Shown here piece after piece: positions 51,091-62,380 of a stretch of 64,000 bases of DNA. Made by a program: the position numbers and the translations under genes. Position 1 is the stretch's first letter; each line of letters starts with the position of its first letter. The stretch is from Kingdonia uniflora (Eukaryota > Streptophyta > Magnoliopsida > Ranunculales > Circaeasteraceae): positions 992,001-1,056,000 of the forward strand of contig JACGCM010001927.1 of the NCBI GenBank assembly GCA_014058105.1. The letters are read 5' to 3'. The notes beneath the pieces are model-generated. The model saw only the letters and a program-made list of their open reading frames with translations, was not told the origin of the DNA and searched no databases.

Positions 51091-52715
51091 GTAGATGTTG
51101 TGAGATCCTTCAATGACGTAGGTGGATCACAGTGGAAACACTCTCTTTTTGGAAGCCCCACTGACCCTGAAACCTTCAGGTTTGTATTACTGTATTTTAG
51201 AGCAATCTGTGAACTACTGTATTTCACTTCAGTCACAATTTTAGCAGTTTTCATCATTGAGTTTTTCTCTTTGCAGACGAAGGTGTGAAATTGCAGAGAC
51301 TCTTACGGAGAAGAACTTTGACTTGGCTTTTCAATTGATCTATGAATTTAATCTTCCTGGTATGACCGTATGAGTTATTACATCATTCACGACTTCCTTT
51401 TTTTCATGTTGGTAGTTAATTTATACTTGTGTCTCGCTTTGATAGGTATACACTATCTTACTTTTTTTTGTTCTATATATGCAGTTGTTGATATTTATGC
51501 GGCAGTTGCAGCATCTCTTGCCAAAAGAAAGAAGGGTGGCCAATTGACAGAGTTTTTCAAAAATATTAAAGGAACAATTGATAATGATGATTGGGACCAG
51601 GTAATGTTAAATGCTCATGTTTTCCAGGTATATAGTCTATCAGTAATAGCTGGAATGAATTGGAAGATGCCCACATTTTTGTCACAAAAACCATGGAGAG
51701 AAATGATAAAGACTTTGGTTCTTATACTTAGTCTTATTTTAGAACAATGGCTAGCTATTATCTTCCTTTGATAGTGTACACAGAAAAACTTTTTATTTCA
51801 AAAACTCTGTACGGTCTGGAAATTAGGAGTTAAGAGTTTGCCAACTTGAACGGGTTGGTGCAACATACCAAGGCGTTAATGATATTGATGCAAATATAGC
51901 GTGATGCTATAATCTACGGTGTAAAGGAGTGGGTTAGTGGTTTCATGCAACGTCCCATTTGTTCACATGTTCCCATGCTTTTGTTAGTTATTAACTACGT
52001 TTTAATCTCTATTTAATCCATTTGGTTATGTTAATGGAAAATATAGCAATTAGTCTATCAGTGTCTGAAATTTATCTTTTTTAAATACGGAAATAGTATG
52101 AAATTTATCTTTTTTGAAGGCGAAAATAGTGTGAAATTTATCTAATACACCATGTCGTATAAGGTCTAATTGAGTTGGGAATCTAGTAGACTAGGATTAA
52201 GTTAGTTTCGGTTCACTTTTACCCTTCATTTTGTGGATGCTTGTAGTGGATACAGTTTCCATAGATTGGCCAGGCATTCTATTCAAAGCTTTATGCGCAT
52301 TTTAAGATCTATAATTCCTTTGAGGTTATTACTAAATTGAAGTTTTACCATATTTTGTAATTGTTTAGGTCTTGGGAGCAACCATTAATGTTTATGCCAA
52401 CCGACACAAAGAGCGCCCTGATCGTCTAATTGATATGTTAACAAGCAGCCACAGGTAATGCTCATTCGCAACATTTGATACTAAAAATGCCACTTAGCTT
52501 TAAATTAGATGGAGCAATCAGGTTAAAGAAATGGGTGGGGAAGGGGGGAAAACATGGATTTGTTTATGTTATTAATATGCTTTTGTGTTCTGATCTTGAT
52601 TTTGGTTTATAGGAAAGTGCTAGCCTGCGTAGTTTGTGGTCGTTTGAAGAGTGCCTTCCAAATTGCTTCTCGAAGTGGAAGCGTTGCTGATGTTTAGTAT
52701 GTAGTCCCCCATCAG
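51091..52715 (+). pseudogene. Captured fragment resembling a ZFYVE26/spastizin-like gene, five exons
   Basis: Exons with GT..AG borders and matching phase: 51091-51179, 51277-51359, 51485-51600, 52369-52454, 52613-52715. The product reads SQWKHSLFGSPTDPETFR, AETLTEKNFDLAFQLIYEFN, LTEFFKNIKGTIDNDDWDQ, NVYANRHKERPDRLIDMLTS and KVLACVVCGRLKSAFQIASR. I recognise this as the C-terminal part of plant zinc-finger FYVE (ZFYVE26/spastizin-type, At2g25730-like) proteins. A stop at 52695-52697 sits where the family has Gln, and the rest of the gene is missing, so it is a fragment. Confidence 0.75.
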
Positions 52716-53692
52716 GTTATTTTCTCTAAACTAAGAAAACTGTTTTATTTAACATACTCTACACTAGATAGATCTGTGCTGGTGTTAATTTTGATGAGAG
52801 GTGTGTATTAAAGGAAATAACCATGAAAAGGTAATTAATCAATAATATTAGTAAATATCCCTCTAAAATTAAGAATATACCCTCAAAAAAAATTTGGGGG
52901 GCAAGCCCCCGAACCCCCATAATATCTTAGCCCTCCCACCTAGAATCCTGGTTCCGCCCCTGGGTAGGACAAAGGATGAGAATGAACTAAATCAATTAAT
53001 GCAAGGAGTTACCACACACGACCCCGTTCCCATTATTCACCTCGACGATTCGACTTGTAATAACCTCAAAACTAAAGGGAAAAACGCTTTAGCGTTCAAA
53101 TCGATCTCACCGGGTATAAAAGAACAAGTCATCATGGACGGAATTTTGCGAGCTTGGGCAAAACTTATTCCTCGAATTCCTCCGTTCTCATTCGAAAGAG
53201 ACTCACAAGTATTCATTGCCAACTTTGATAATCAGAGAGATCTTCAAACCATCCTTAATTCACAACTGGTGAATGTTTTTGGTTTCTCCATACTATAACA
53301 ACGTGTCAACCCGATGTTGCACCAATCGGAAAATCACCTTCCCAAAGTTTCTCTGTTGGGTCCAGATATCGGGTCTCCCGTGTTGCATGTTGGGCAACGA
53401 AATGCTAAGAATCATCGGGAATAAAAATAGGAGAGTACATTAGAGACGACTGGCATGAGAACACTACAGAAAACTGACGAGCCAGTTTCGTTTGCATACA
53501 AGTTAACCTATTTACAGAAAAGCCGTTGGTTATATCGATTCCTATATCAAGACCTGCTCAGTTTGGAGATGCTCGTATTACAGTCCGTTATGAACGGCTC
53601 GAAGGTTTTTGCCCATATTGTGGCATTCTAACACATCCTCTCTCCACTTGCAAACATTTTGCGAAGGTGATGCAAGAACAGAAACGGCATAA

Positions 53693-53968
53693 TATCAACG
53701 ATAAGTATGAGTTCCATTACGGTTCTCACATCCAAGTAAACCCGCCAAAAAACGTCACCACGTCCCACTTCAAGCATTTCTATGCCAACCACCAATTCCC
53801 TCCAAAACAACACAACTTTCTCTATCAGCATATCAACGATAAGTATGAGTTCCATTACGGTTCTCACATCCAAGTAAACCCGCCAAAAAACGTCACCACG
53901 TCCCACTTCAAGCATTTCTATGCCAACCACCAATTCCCTCCAAAACAACACAACTTTCTCTATCAGCA
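53693..53968 (+). repeat. Exact 138-bp tandem duplication in LINE ORF1
   Basis: 53693-53830 and 53831-53968 appear identical base for base. The unit is 46 codons, so the frame is kept; it begins at INDKYEFHYGSH. Confidence 0.9.
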
Positions 53969-55824
53969 TAGACAGGACACCAACAGTGAACAGGGGACCA
54001 CTCTGAGTCAGAGGCCACAACAGAGTAATAGAAAACTCACCATTATGGGAACAAATTTAGGGTCGTTTGTCACAGAACGATCACGTAATCTTCAGCAGCA
54101 CGACCTATCGATTACTACTAACGAACAGTTCCTTGTCTCTGCCTGACACCAGCAGTTTCATCATAGGTCGGAAAACCAACCGATACAACATCCACACAGC
54201 TACAATAGATTTTTATTTTATTTCGGCATGGACAACGATCAACAACAGGGCTTCTAGTCGACAGGCTCAACTTTGGTAGGACTGGCACAGCCAGGACACT
54301 TGATTTTGATGATTACTCAGAGGACAGATGCCACAACCTAAAGGGCAAAGAACCTATGGCTCCCACTCCACCTTACCTCAAATCATTTCGGCTTGAGGGG
54401 ACCACATCACCACTTCACATACTTTCTGAAGACAAGTCTACATGGAGGCATAAACAAAATGATTGCCTAGCTTCGGGGTCCACAACATCACATCTCAAAC
54501 CAATTCGGCGAAATTTTTTGTCTCAAAAATCTGTCAGCACAGATTTGATTGTTGAGCTGGGGTCCCACTTGAATCAACAACCCAACGGTCCGAACATAGG
54601 GACGGAGCTTAAACAACAATTTCGTCCAACGGCTTTATCTTGGGAAAGCCCACTCATTCTTAGCTAGAGGTAATCAATTTGTTCGAGGCCTCAGCTACCA
54701 AACGCAACACAGAAGCCCAACACCGACTCCCTTTCTAACCAGGCCTTTGATAAGAGAGTTAATATTCCTGGCTCGAGCTCGGTACCGTGCCTGAGCCCTA
54801 ATCTCGTGGACTGTTCTAGCATCATATCCCCACTGCAAAAAACACCATTCTTCAGACCTCTAAAAAAGAGACCTTACGGACCCAAACAAAGTCAACGACC
54901 GGCCCCTACACACTACCTCTTCACGCTTAGCCCGACTGAAAATACTCCCCTGAGCATCTCGGCCTCAAACCTACCTAGTACTGCTACAACACCAGCTTTC
55001 TCTTCTACAGAGCCTGTACCGTTAGAATTTAGGTATTCTTCTTCGGATTACTCGGGTTGGGTAACACCAACTCACAGAGATATTTTTGGAGACTGGTCAG
55101 CCAACAGAGTTGGGAGTAGCACTAGGATACAGGTCAAGCGGAAGTGGCTATATACAGTTTCACCGGCTCTAGAGGAAGGTATGAGATATTCTTACCCAGT
55201 CAAGGTACGCGTCATTCCTTTTTCATTTGCCCTATATTCTTTCTTTATTCATAGGCATTATATGAAACTTGTGTTACCTGTTAGCTCGGTATTTCCTTTC
55301 TTATTTTACGTTCCCCGTACCTCACAACTTGACCGGGGAAGGCCCCCAGGTTACAGACAAAACAGACTTAGAAATCTCAAGGGTAATATTGGTGTTCTCT
55401 ATAGACGTAAAAATCCTAGGATTGGACGGGTCCAGCCTGTTTGGGCTGCCATAAGGAAAACTGGCTCGGGTGATAAGATGAGGCATCATGGTATCCACTC
55501 TCACTCTGATCTTCATTACTAGATTAAGTCGGTATGGACCGCGCTGAGAGCGATAGGGGGCAAGGCGGGCCAGTCCCCTAAGTCGACAAATGGGGTAGGG
55601 AAGGGCTTTGAAGCTTTTTGACGCTCTTTCTGTGTTTTAGCCCGAAACCTCATATTTTCGCAACATCCCACCGCCTTTTCGTCTTTTGTGGCTGCTATCA
55701 CCACTAGCAGAGGAAAGAGAAAGGTCATCGCTAAGAACACTTGGCACCCACCTAAAAATAACTCTCGGCCCTATAGAGCTCCTATTATTTTGGAAGCGGG
55801 CCCGACACTGGTCCTCGGTGATAA

Positions 55825-58800
55825 ATGATCGTTCTCTCATGGAACTGTAGGGGGAGCGGTAAGCACGCCCCAGACGTTATTTTCCTGTCCGAAACCTAAA
55901 CCTCTGACCTTGATTCTTTTAAGAAGTTCTCCAATCTTGGTTACGAACACTCTCATATGGAGGCCGCGACTCTCAATAACGGAGGAGGCCTCTAGCTGGC
56001 TTGGAATAAAGGCATCGAGATGCACATTCTAGCCTCCTCACCCAGGGGGATTGATGCTCTTATTTCTTCCCCTAGACACAATCCTTCACCGGATTGCCCG
56101 CTGGTCCATTGGATGTGCTCCTTCACCTATGGCCCCCCCGAAGCTCAGAACTGCTTCCCCTACTGAAAGATTATCTCCTAGATGGCCACCCGTATCCCTA
56201 TCCTCTGGCTCATTATCGACGATATGAACTGTATTGTCTGTAAGGAGGATAAATTTGGTAGAGTACCTTTCGATGGTTATTTACCTAACCCCCTGGAGGA
56301 TTTCATGTTCAACTTGGCTATGATTGACTTGAGCTTTTCGGGTGTCCCGTTCACCTGGTCCAATAATAGAAAAGGGAGGGACCTAACTAAGCTCAGACTA
56401 GATCGGGGTCTTGCCTCAGGGACGTGGAGAGCCAACTTTCCAGAGGCGATGATCAGGAATCTTTCCATTATTGGGTCACGGTCCTATCATTCTTAATACG
56501 AATCCGCTCACCCACCATCTCCCCTAGCAATTTCACTTCCTCTCCATCTGGCCCGACCACATCGACTTCTAATCAGTCATCAAGAAAGCTTGGAGCATGG
56601 ATCAGACTGGCTCCCGGCCTCTATGACTTTGTAAAAAGTTAAGGCATACCATACACGAGCTTCAAACCTGGAACAGAGATGTTTTCAACGTTACCACTGG
56701 TTTGGTCAAACAACTCAGAGAGGATATTGGCAAGCTCCAACAAGAACTGCCTACCGAGCAAAATGTTGTGGCTGAAAGTGCTCTCCAAACTCATCTTGAT
56801 ACCATTCTCACCCAGGAAGAGACTATCTGGAAAGATAAATCCAGAAAGCTCTGGCTTAAAGAGGGCGATCGCAATACCAGGTTCTTTCACATGTCTACCA
56901 TCTGTAGGCGGCGTCAAAACAACATTCAGAACATTCGTAAAGAGGACGGCTCCTGGGCGCATGATTGAAAAGACATTGGAGAGGTTTTTCTTAACTTCTA
57001 CAAAAACTTGTTCCAATCATCCTCTCCTCCTACTAAGATTGAAGACCTCCAGGTTATGGATAAGATTGTGACAACAAACTACAACAATTCTCTCACCATA
57101 ATTCCTACCATGGAAGAAGTTAAAGAAGCCCTTTTTTCTATGAATCCCAGAAAATCCCTGGGGCCGGATGGCTTTACGCTCCTCTTCTACCAAAAATCTT
57201 GGGATACAGTCAAAGTCGACCTCTTCCAAGCCATCCAATTTTTTTTCTAGATGGACCACCTGTTTGGCGAATTTAACCATACCAACATCACCCCAATTCC
57301 CAAGATCAAAAACCCGACCAACTCTTCTCACTTCCGTCCCATCAGCCTTTCTAACGTTAAATTTAAACTCATTACCAAAATTCTGGCTGGTAGGCTTAAG
57401 CATCTCCTTCACAAGCTCATTTCCCCCACCCAGAATGCTTTTGTCCCTGGCCGCCAAATTTTTGACAATATTATTATGGCTCAAGAGATCCTCAGATCTC
57501 TGGCAAAAAAGAGAGGAGCTTCTGGAAGCATGGCGGTTATGCTCGACCTTAGCAAAGCCTTTGACATAGTAGAGTAGAGCTTCCTGGGCGATACTATGAA
57601 AGCTATGGGTTTTTGCAAGAAATGGTGCACATGGATTCACCAATGCATCTCCACCACTGCTCTCTCCTTCAACCTGAATGGCTCTCCTTATGGTTTCCTT
57701 AAACTTGAGAGGGGTCTCAAACAAGGCGGCCCCCTCTCCCTCTTCCTTTTTCTCGTTTGTACTGAGGTACTTTTGTGTATCCTCCTCAAAGCATAGAGTA
57801 AAGGGGATCTTTATTGTATCAAGACTGCGAGGGGCCCGGTCTTCCACCTCCTCTTTGCAAAGCTACCCTAGAGGAACGGGTACCCTTAAAGGCGCCTTGG
57901 ATTCCTTTAAAAGCGTGTCTGGCCAAGAGATCAATCTGGAAAAAATTTGCATCCTCTTTAGCAAGAATGGCCATCAACGGCACCATGGGCTGATTCAACG
58001 CATCCTCCACATCAAACGGGAAGCGGGTGGAGGCAAATACCTTGGAGCTCTTCATACCTTCGACCGTAAGAAAACCTAGAATTTCAAGGAAATTATAGCC
58101 CGAGTCTCGAATCGTATCGAGGGTTGGAAAACTAAAACTCTCTCCCAAGCGGGTCGTATTACCCTCGTTCCATATGTCGGTTTTCCCTTTCCCTGTCAAG
58201 ATTTGTAAGAAGCTTGACTCCATTAATGCCAGATTCATGTGGGGTACAAATTGTTTTGGATCTAACAAGACCCACTTCATTAGCTAGAAGAACATTTGTC
58301 GACCCAAAGACAACGGAGGTCTGGGCATCAGGACCTCTCTTGCCCACAACCAAACCCTCCTTGCCAAGCTTTTTTGGAGGGTTATAAAATAACCCGACAA
58401 AATCTGGGCTCGTAATCTGACTAAGCGCTACTCTCTCAAAGAATCTCATATGCTCTCCTCTCCTAAATCTTCTGACTCTTGGATCTGGAAAGAAATTCTA
58501 GCTGCTAGAAACAACATCTGGTCAGAGTTCATTTGGCATATCGAAGATGGGGAGAGCGTCGACTACTGGCTTAAGCCCTGGATACCGGGTATCCGCCTGG
58601 GTTGTCCCTATGGGTCGACTCCTGCTCATCGTACTAATACTAAAGTTTTGGCCCTTATCTACTCGTCCCAGCGCATCTGGAAGGATATGTTCATTCAATC
58701 ACTGCTCCACCCTAATGTGGCTAACTATATTCTTTGTATCCCGCTCAGCAAATTTCTGGCCAAAGATACTCTCAGATGGAGAAACGCTCAAAATCGGCCT

Positions 58801-59841
58801 ACCTCTCCTCCAACCAGAAGGATCGGGAACACAAAACTGATAGCGGCCAGGGAGTCAACAATCACAACATCTGGACAGCAGTTTGGAAGATAAAGGTCCC
58901 CTTTCGTATCCAACTCTTTCTCTGGAAAGCCATCCAAGACGACATCCCCACCAAGCAGAATCTCTGGTACGGGGATGCTGACACTAACACTTTGTGCCCC
59001 AAATACGAGGAAGAAGATGAGACCACAACTCATGCCTTGTTCTTTTGTAAGAAAGTTCATGATTTCTGGTATGCTTTCGACCCCCTCTCTTAATTTTGAT
59101 CTTTGGCCCTACTCCGACTCCTTGAGTGGCATTATTAAAAAGATTGCCAGATAAGGAACGACTGTTTTGGACCCTACCATGTGGGGAAAAATTAGCTCAA
59201 TCTTTTTTGTTATCTGGATGAGTAGAAATGACCTGATCTTTAATAATGCTACTCTTAATCATGTATCTTCTGTGAATAGAGCTAAAAACTACTACACCCC
59301 TCCGAGTCATCCCTCTTCCTCTACGACCAGGCCCAAAACTACCTACCCTTCTTCCGTGATCGAAGAAGGATGGTTCTTTATTATGGTTGACGGGGCCTGG
59401 CAGAAAAAAGACTCGCCGGGGGGCTCGGGATTTGTCCTCAAATCTAACAATTTCTCCTGCTTGGGTGTAGGTTATGATTCCTCCAGGACAGCGGACTCCG
59501 AAGAGGCAGAGGCGGTAACGGTGATCAGAGGCATGAAGGCCACGCTAGGAAGGGGCATGGAGAGAGTGATGGTTCTTACAGACTGCCGGGTTCTAGTCAG
59601 TGCTTTCGAGACGGGATCCACTGACCTGTCTTGGGGAGCCTTCACCCTTGCTCCAGAGATGCTAGCTCTCGCTGCCCATTTTCATGAGTTCCGTTTCCAA
59701 TTTTTTAGCAGATGTTTTAATTTTGAGGCGCATGCTTTAGCCGCCTTGGGAGCATGTTCCCCAACATTTTCTATTTTTGAGCCCAATAGGGCTTCAAACC
59801 TCGTTATCTCAGATGTTTCTATTTTTCCTTTTGGGGCTTAG
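55825..59841 (+). pseudogene. LINE ORF2: endonuclease, reverse transcriptase, RNase H
   Basis: Starts MIVLSWNCRGSG (APE-like endonuclease, 55825); FTWSNNRKGRDLTKLRLDR near 56350-56405; RT with NPRKSLGPDGF (57145), FRPISLSNV (57335) and LKQGGPLSLFLF (57715); zinc-binding region VPFRIQLFLWK .. HALFFC (58890-59050); RNase H with VDGAWQKKDSPGGSGF (59385) and DCRVLVSAF (59580) ending at 59841. At least ten stops or frameshifts interrupt it. The last 225 codons (59167-59841) remain open. Confidence 0.85.
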
Positions 59842-59910
59842 TTTTTTCTTAATATATCGTTGCTTACAAAAAAGAAAAGAAAAAGGTAAGGTAAATTTAA
59901 GTTCAAGTTA

Positions 59911-60355
59911 GAGCATCTCTAACAGAGTGGTATGTTGTTCTGGTTTACCATACCGGTATTCCAGAATCGCATACTGTTTTGGTCCAACAGCAAATTACGT
60001 TTTTTTTTATTGGGCGCTTAATAGTTCAATGCCTAACATCAAAAAGCCAAATGATGGCACTGAACGGTTCAGCGCCCAGCGTCTATAAATCATTACTTTT
60101 CCCCTTGGACAACTGTATTAAAAAATTTGTTGGGCGTTGAACGGTTCAACGCCTAGATAGCTGTATTAAAAAAGTTGTTGAGCATTGAATGGTTCAGCGC
60201 TTAGACGATATGCGCATACTCCTCGTCAAGTTCAGCTTTTGCATACTTTGGAGGGGTATGGGGGTGAGTATGTTGAACACCATACCCCTGTTGGCTGGGT
60301 TTTTTGCAAGAGTATGGGAAAACCTTAACAGTATACCACTCTGTTGGAGATGCTC
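59911..60355 (+). mobile_element. Tourist-like MITE nested in the MULE element
   Basis: Inverted ends GAGCATCTCTAACAGAGTGG and, inward from the right, GAGCATCTCCAACAGAGTGG (19 of 20 identical). TTA flanks both sides (59908-59910, 60356-60358), the PIF/Harbinger target. Inside are four near-palindromes of the form GCGTTGAACGGTTCAACGC. Confidence 0.85.
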
Positions 60356-60909
60356 TTATACCCCTTAATTACTTTTTTTTTGTCCTTCTCTCTCCAAGAC
60401 TCAACAATTTCCTTCTCTCTCTTCTTAAACACTAATTTCTTCATCTCATTTTCATCTATCAACATAAATTTCTCTTATTTTTTCTCTCCCCTCTTTACCT
60501 CATAATCAAACATCTCTCTAGGGTTTGTCTTAACAACATCTTTTTATTTAAAGATTTATTTGTGTTTTCTTGAAAAAGATTTAGAGTTTTTCTCCCAATA
60601 GAAGTCGAAGGGGTTGTTGAGGTTTCCGGTGGAAAGAAGAAAAGAAAAACGAAGAAGAGATTTGTCGAACAAGAGAAAATGAGTTTTGAAAATTAATGAG
60701 ATGTGTTGGGCCGGTGGGAAATTAAATGAGAATGAGATAGAGGTGTACCACCTTTAAAAACAATGGTTAGGAGGAGACTACACATGTTTGAAGGTAAGAA
60801 ATAATTTTATTTTATCGAGATACAAATAGGAAAAGAAATAATACTTTACAACTTTAGTATGTGCTCCACTTAAGAACAGATGTGCCCAATACCAGTTTCC
60901 ATTTATGAG

Positions 60910-62380
60910 AGTCTTATTTTTCTACTTTCCAACTCAATCTTTACTAAGGGTTTTTTAATTCCAAAAAAATATATTTATGACCCGATTAATTCAAGTATAT
61001 TCCCTCCGAACTTTACTTATACAAAGCCCAAATTTTCTAAAAAAAATCTCCAAACAGTTAAGGATTAATCTTGATTAATCTTGTTTTAGTCTCAAAATTA
61101 ATATGCACTGAATTTGTTTAGCTAAATCTCATCTAAATGCTATGAAAATCCTATTTAATCCCGATTAAAATGAGATTATTTGAGATTATTCTTGTGTCTA
61201 GTGTTGAGGATTGTTGTAGAAGAAGTACCCAATCCACTCATGCTACACAAGATAGTAAGCATGTCTCTCGACCCGGTTGTAATGGTAGGCATCAACAAGG
61301 ACTCAACAGTTCTTCATCACGTTGTAATTCAGATGTAGGTTCACTTTGTATAAATTTTAGTGGCATTTCTATAGGAAAACACTCGGGGTATGAGATACAA
61401 CCAACGCCTTACCCCTTTATCAGAGTTATGGCGAACAAAATTTCTTACAAGGATCTTTATTTGAATCTTCAAACCCATATCACTAAACATCTGATTAGGG
61501 TTATGGGTATGGTTGGTTATAAGATATGAGATATGAGAAGTTAGGGGTCAGGGGTATGGGTATCCGCTCAAGCACGTGAATGATGTTTTTCACCCTATAT
61601 AAGATATGAGAGGTCCAATGGAAATATATTAGTATTGGGTTGCCCGTTGCTCGAAATTCTTCAGTACGTTCCGCAAATAGTGTATAAGGAATATATACGT
61701 CAATACAGGCATAGATACGATATGACAAACATGACATGGGCTCAATATGCTTATCATATTGAAGATCAAGAGAGGGTTAAATATGTTTATCATATAAGGA
61801 ATATATACGTCAATACAGGCATAAATACGATATGACAAACGTGACGTGGGCTCAATATGTTTATCATATTGAAGATCAAGAGAGGGCAAATATTCATGAA
61901 CAAAGAAGGCACTCAAAAAATTATTAACTTTTCAATTTGTGTGGTAAATAATTTTAATAGTAATGATGAGTATGTTAAGTCTATTAATTTTATTATTGTC
62001 TTCAAAGATCTGCCACTATTATAAATTTATTATTTTGCATTAACCTACAATTAATTACAATTAATTATTCGATTAGACTTGACTAAATGCGATTAATCTT
62101 AGGTTTAATTGAAGGAAAATTGTAGGAAAAATAAACTAATAATATCTAATCTTTACCGATTAATCTTTTTACAAAATAAAAAATTAATACCTAGATCTCG
62201 ATTAAAAAACCCTTAATCTGTACTAATATAACCTAACACCCCTATAGCCGTAAGCGGGGTTATTGGTCTGTAGTACCCTAAAATGACACAAATGCCTACA
62301 CAAAAACTTTAAAATGACTAAAACTACCTTCAATCATTTCCTCTCTTCATTTCTTTATCTACTGTATCCCCTCATTCCCC
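60910..62380 (+). other. Intergenic stretch with a 110-bp tandem duplication
   Basis: No gene recognised. 61684-61793 and 61794-61903 are tandem copies of about 110 bp (ATAAGGAATATATACGTCAA ..), differing at a few positions. GATTAATC-rich sequence near 61060-61090 and 62095-62220 may mark the ends of another unidentified element. Confidence 0.5.

Larger units (their letters stand above)
50710..52962 (+). mobile_element. hAT-like element with captured host gene exons (Pack-hAT)
   Basis: Ends CAGGGGTGGAACTAGGA (left) and CAGGGGCGGAACCAGGA (inward from right), 15 of 17 identical. Flanks GGCAGGAC (50702-50709) and GGTAGGAC (52963-52970) match at 7 of 8 positions, an hAT-size target duplication. 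Removing element plus one duplication restores an open LINE ORF1 frame across the site. No transposase ORF; the interior instead carries spliced host-type exons. Confidence 0.8.
50671..55828 (+). pseudogene. LINE ORF1, interrupted by hAT element and stops
   Basis: Starts MNEEEAPEQHGR at 50671. The frame is cut at 50709 by the hAT-like element and continues in the same frame at 52971. Stops follow (first near 53296). The zinc knuckle FCPYCGILTHPLSTC sits near 53610-53655. A 138-bp tandem duplication lies just after it. The ORF ends GDK at a TGA that overlaps the ORF2 ATG (ATGA at 55825-55828). ORF1 proteins bind LINE RNA. Confidence 0.75.
50374..59863 (+). mobile_element. L1-type LINE, full-length class, decayed
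   Basis: ORF1 (from 50671) with zinc knuckle, ORF2 with endonuclease, RT, zinc-binding region and RNase H, then an A-rich 3' end. A purine string A6GAAAAGA4-5GG occurs just before the 5' end (50354-50373) and at the 3' end (59868-59886), a likely ~18-bp target duplication, though its simple composition makes this less certain. About 7.2 kb without the hAT insertion. Many in-frame stops. Confidence 0.8.
50283..60900 (+). mobile_element. MULE-type MITE (copy 2) split by LINE, hAT and Tourist insertions
   Basis: Left end GGAAGTCGTTTTGGGCAGTG and, inward from the right, GGAAACTGGTATTGGGCACA, both continuing into TTCTTA; the same family as 36372-36964. ATTTATGAG flanks both sides exactly (50274-50282 and 60901-60909), a 9-bp MULE duplication. 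Removing the nested LINE and Tourist element leaves about 0.7 kb, close to the 593 bp of copy 1. The left end lies 170 bp upstream of the HPPD ATG. Confidence 0.8.

Noticed and set aside
53693..53968. CRISPR-like direct repeat
   Set aside because: Only two adjacent 138-bp units, no spacers, and eukaryotic transposon context.
54356..55522. 103- and 238-codon ORFs as separate host genes
   Set aside because: They lie between LINE ORF1 and ORF2 in the same orientation and read as broken ORF1 pieces.
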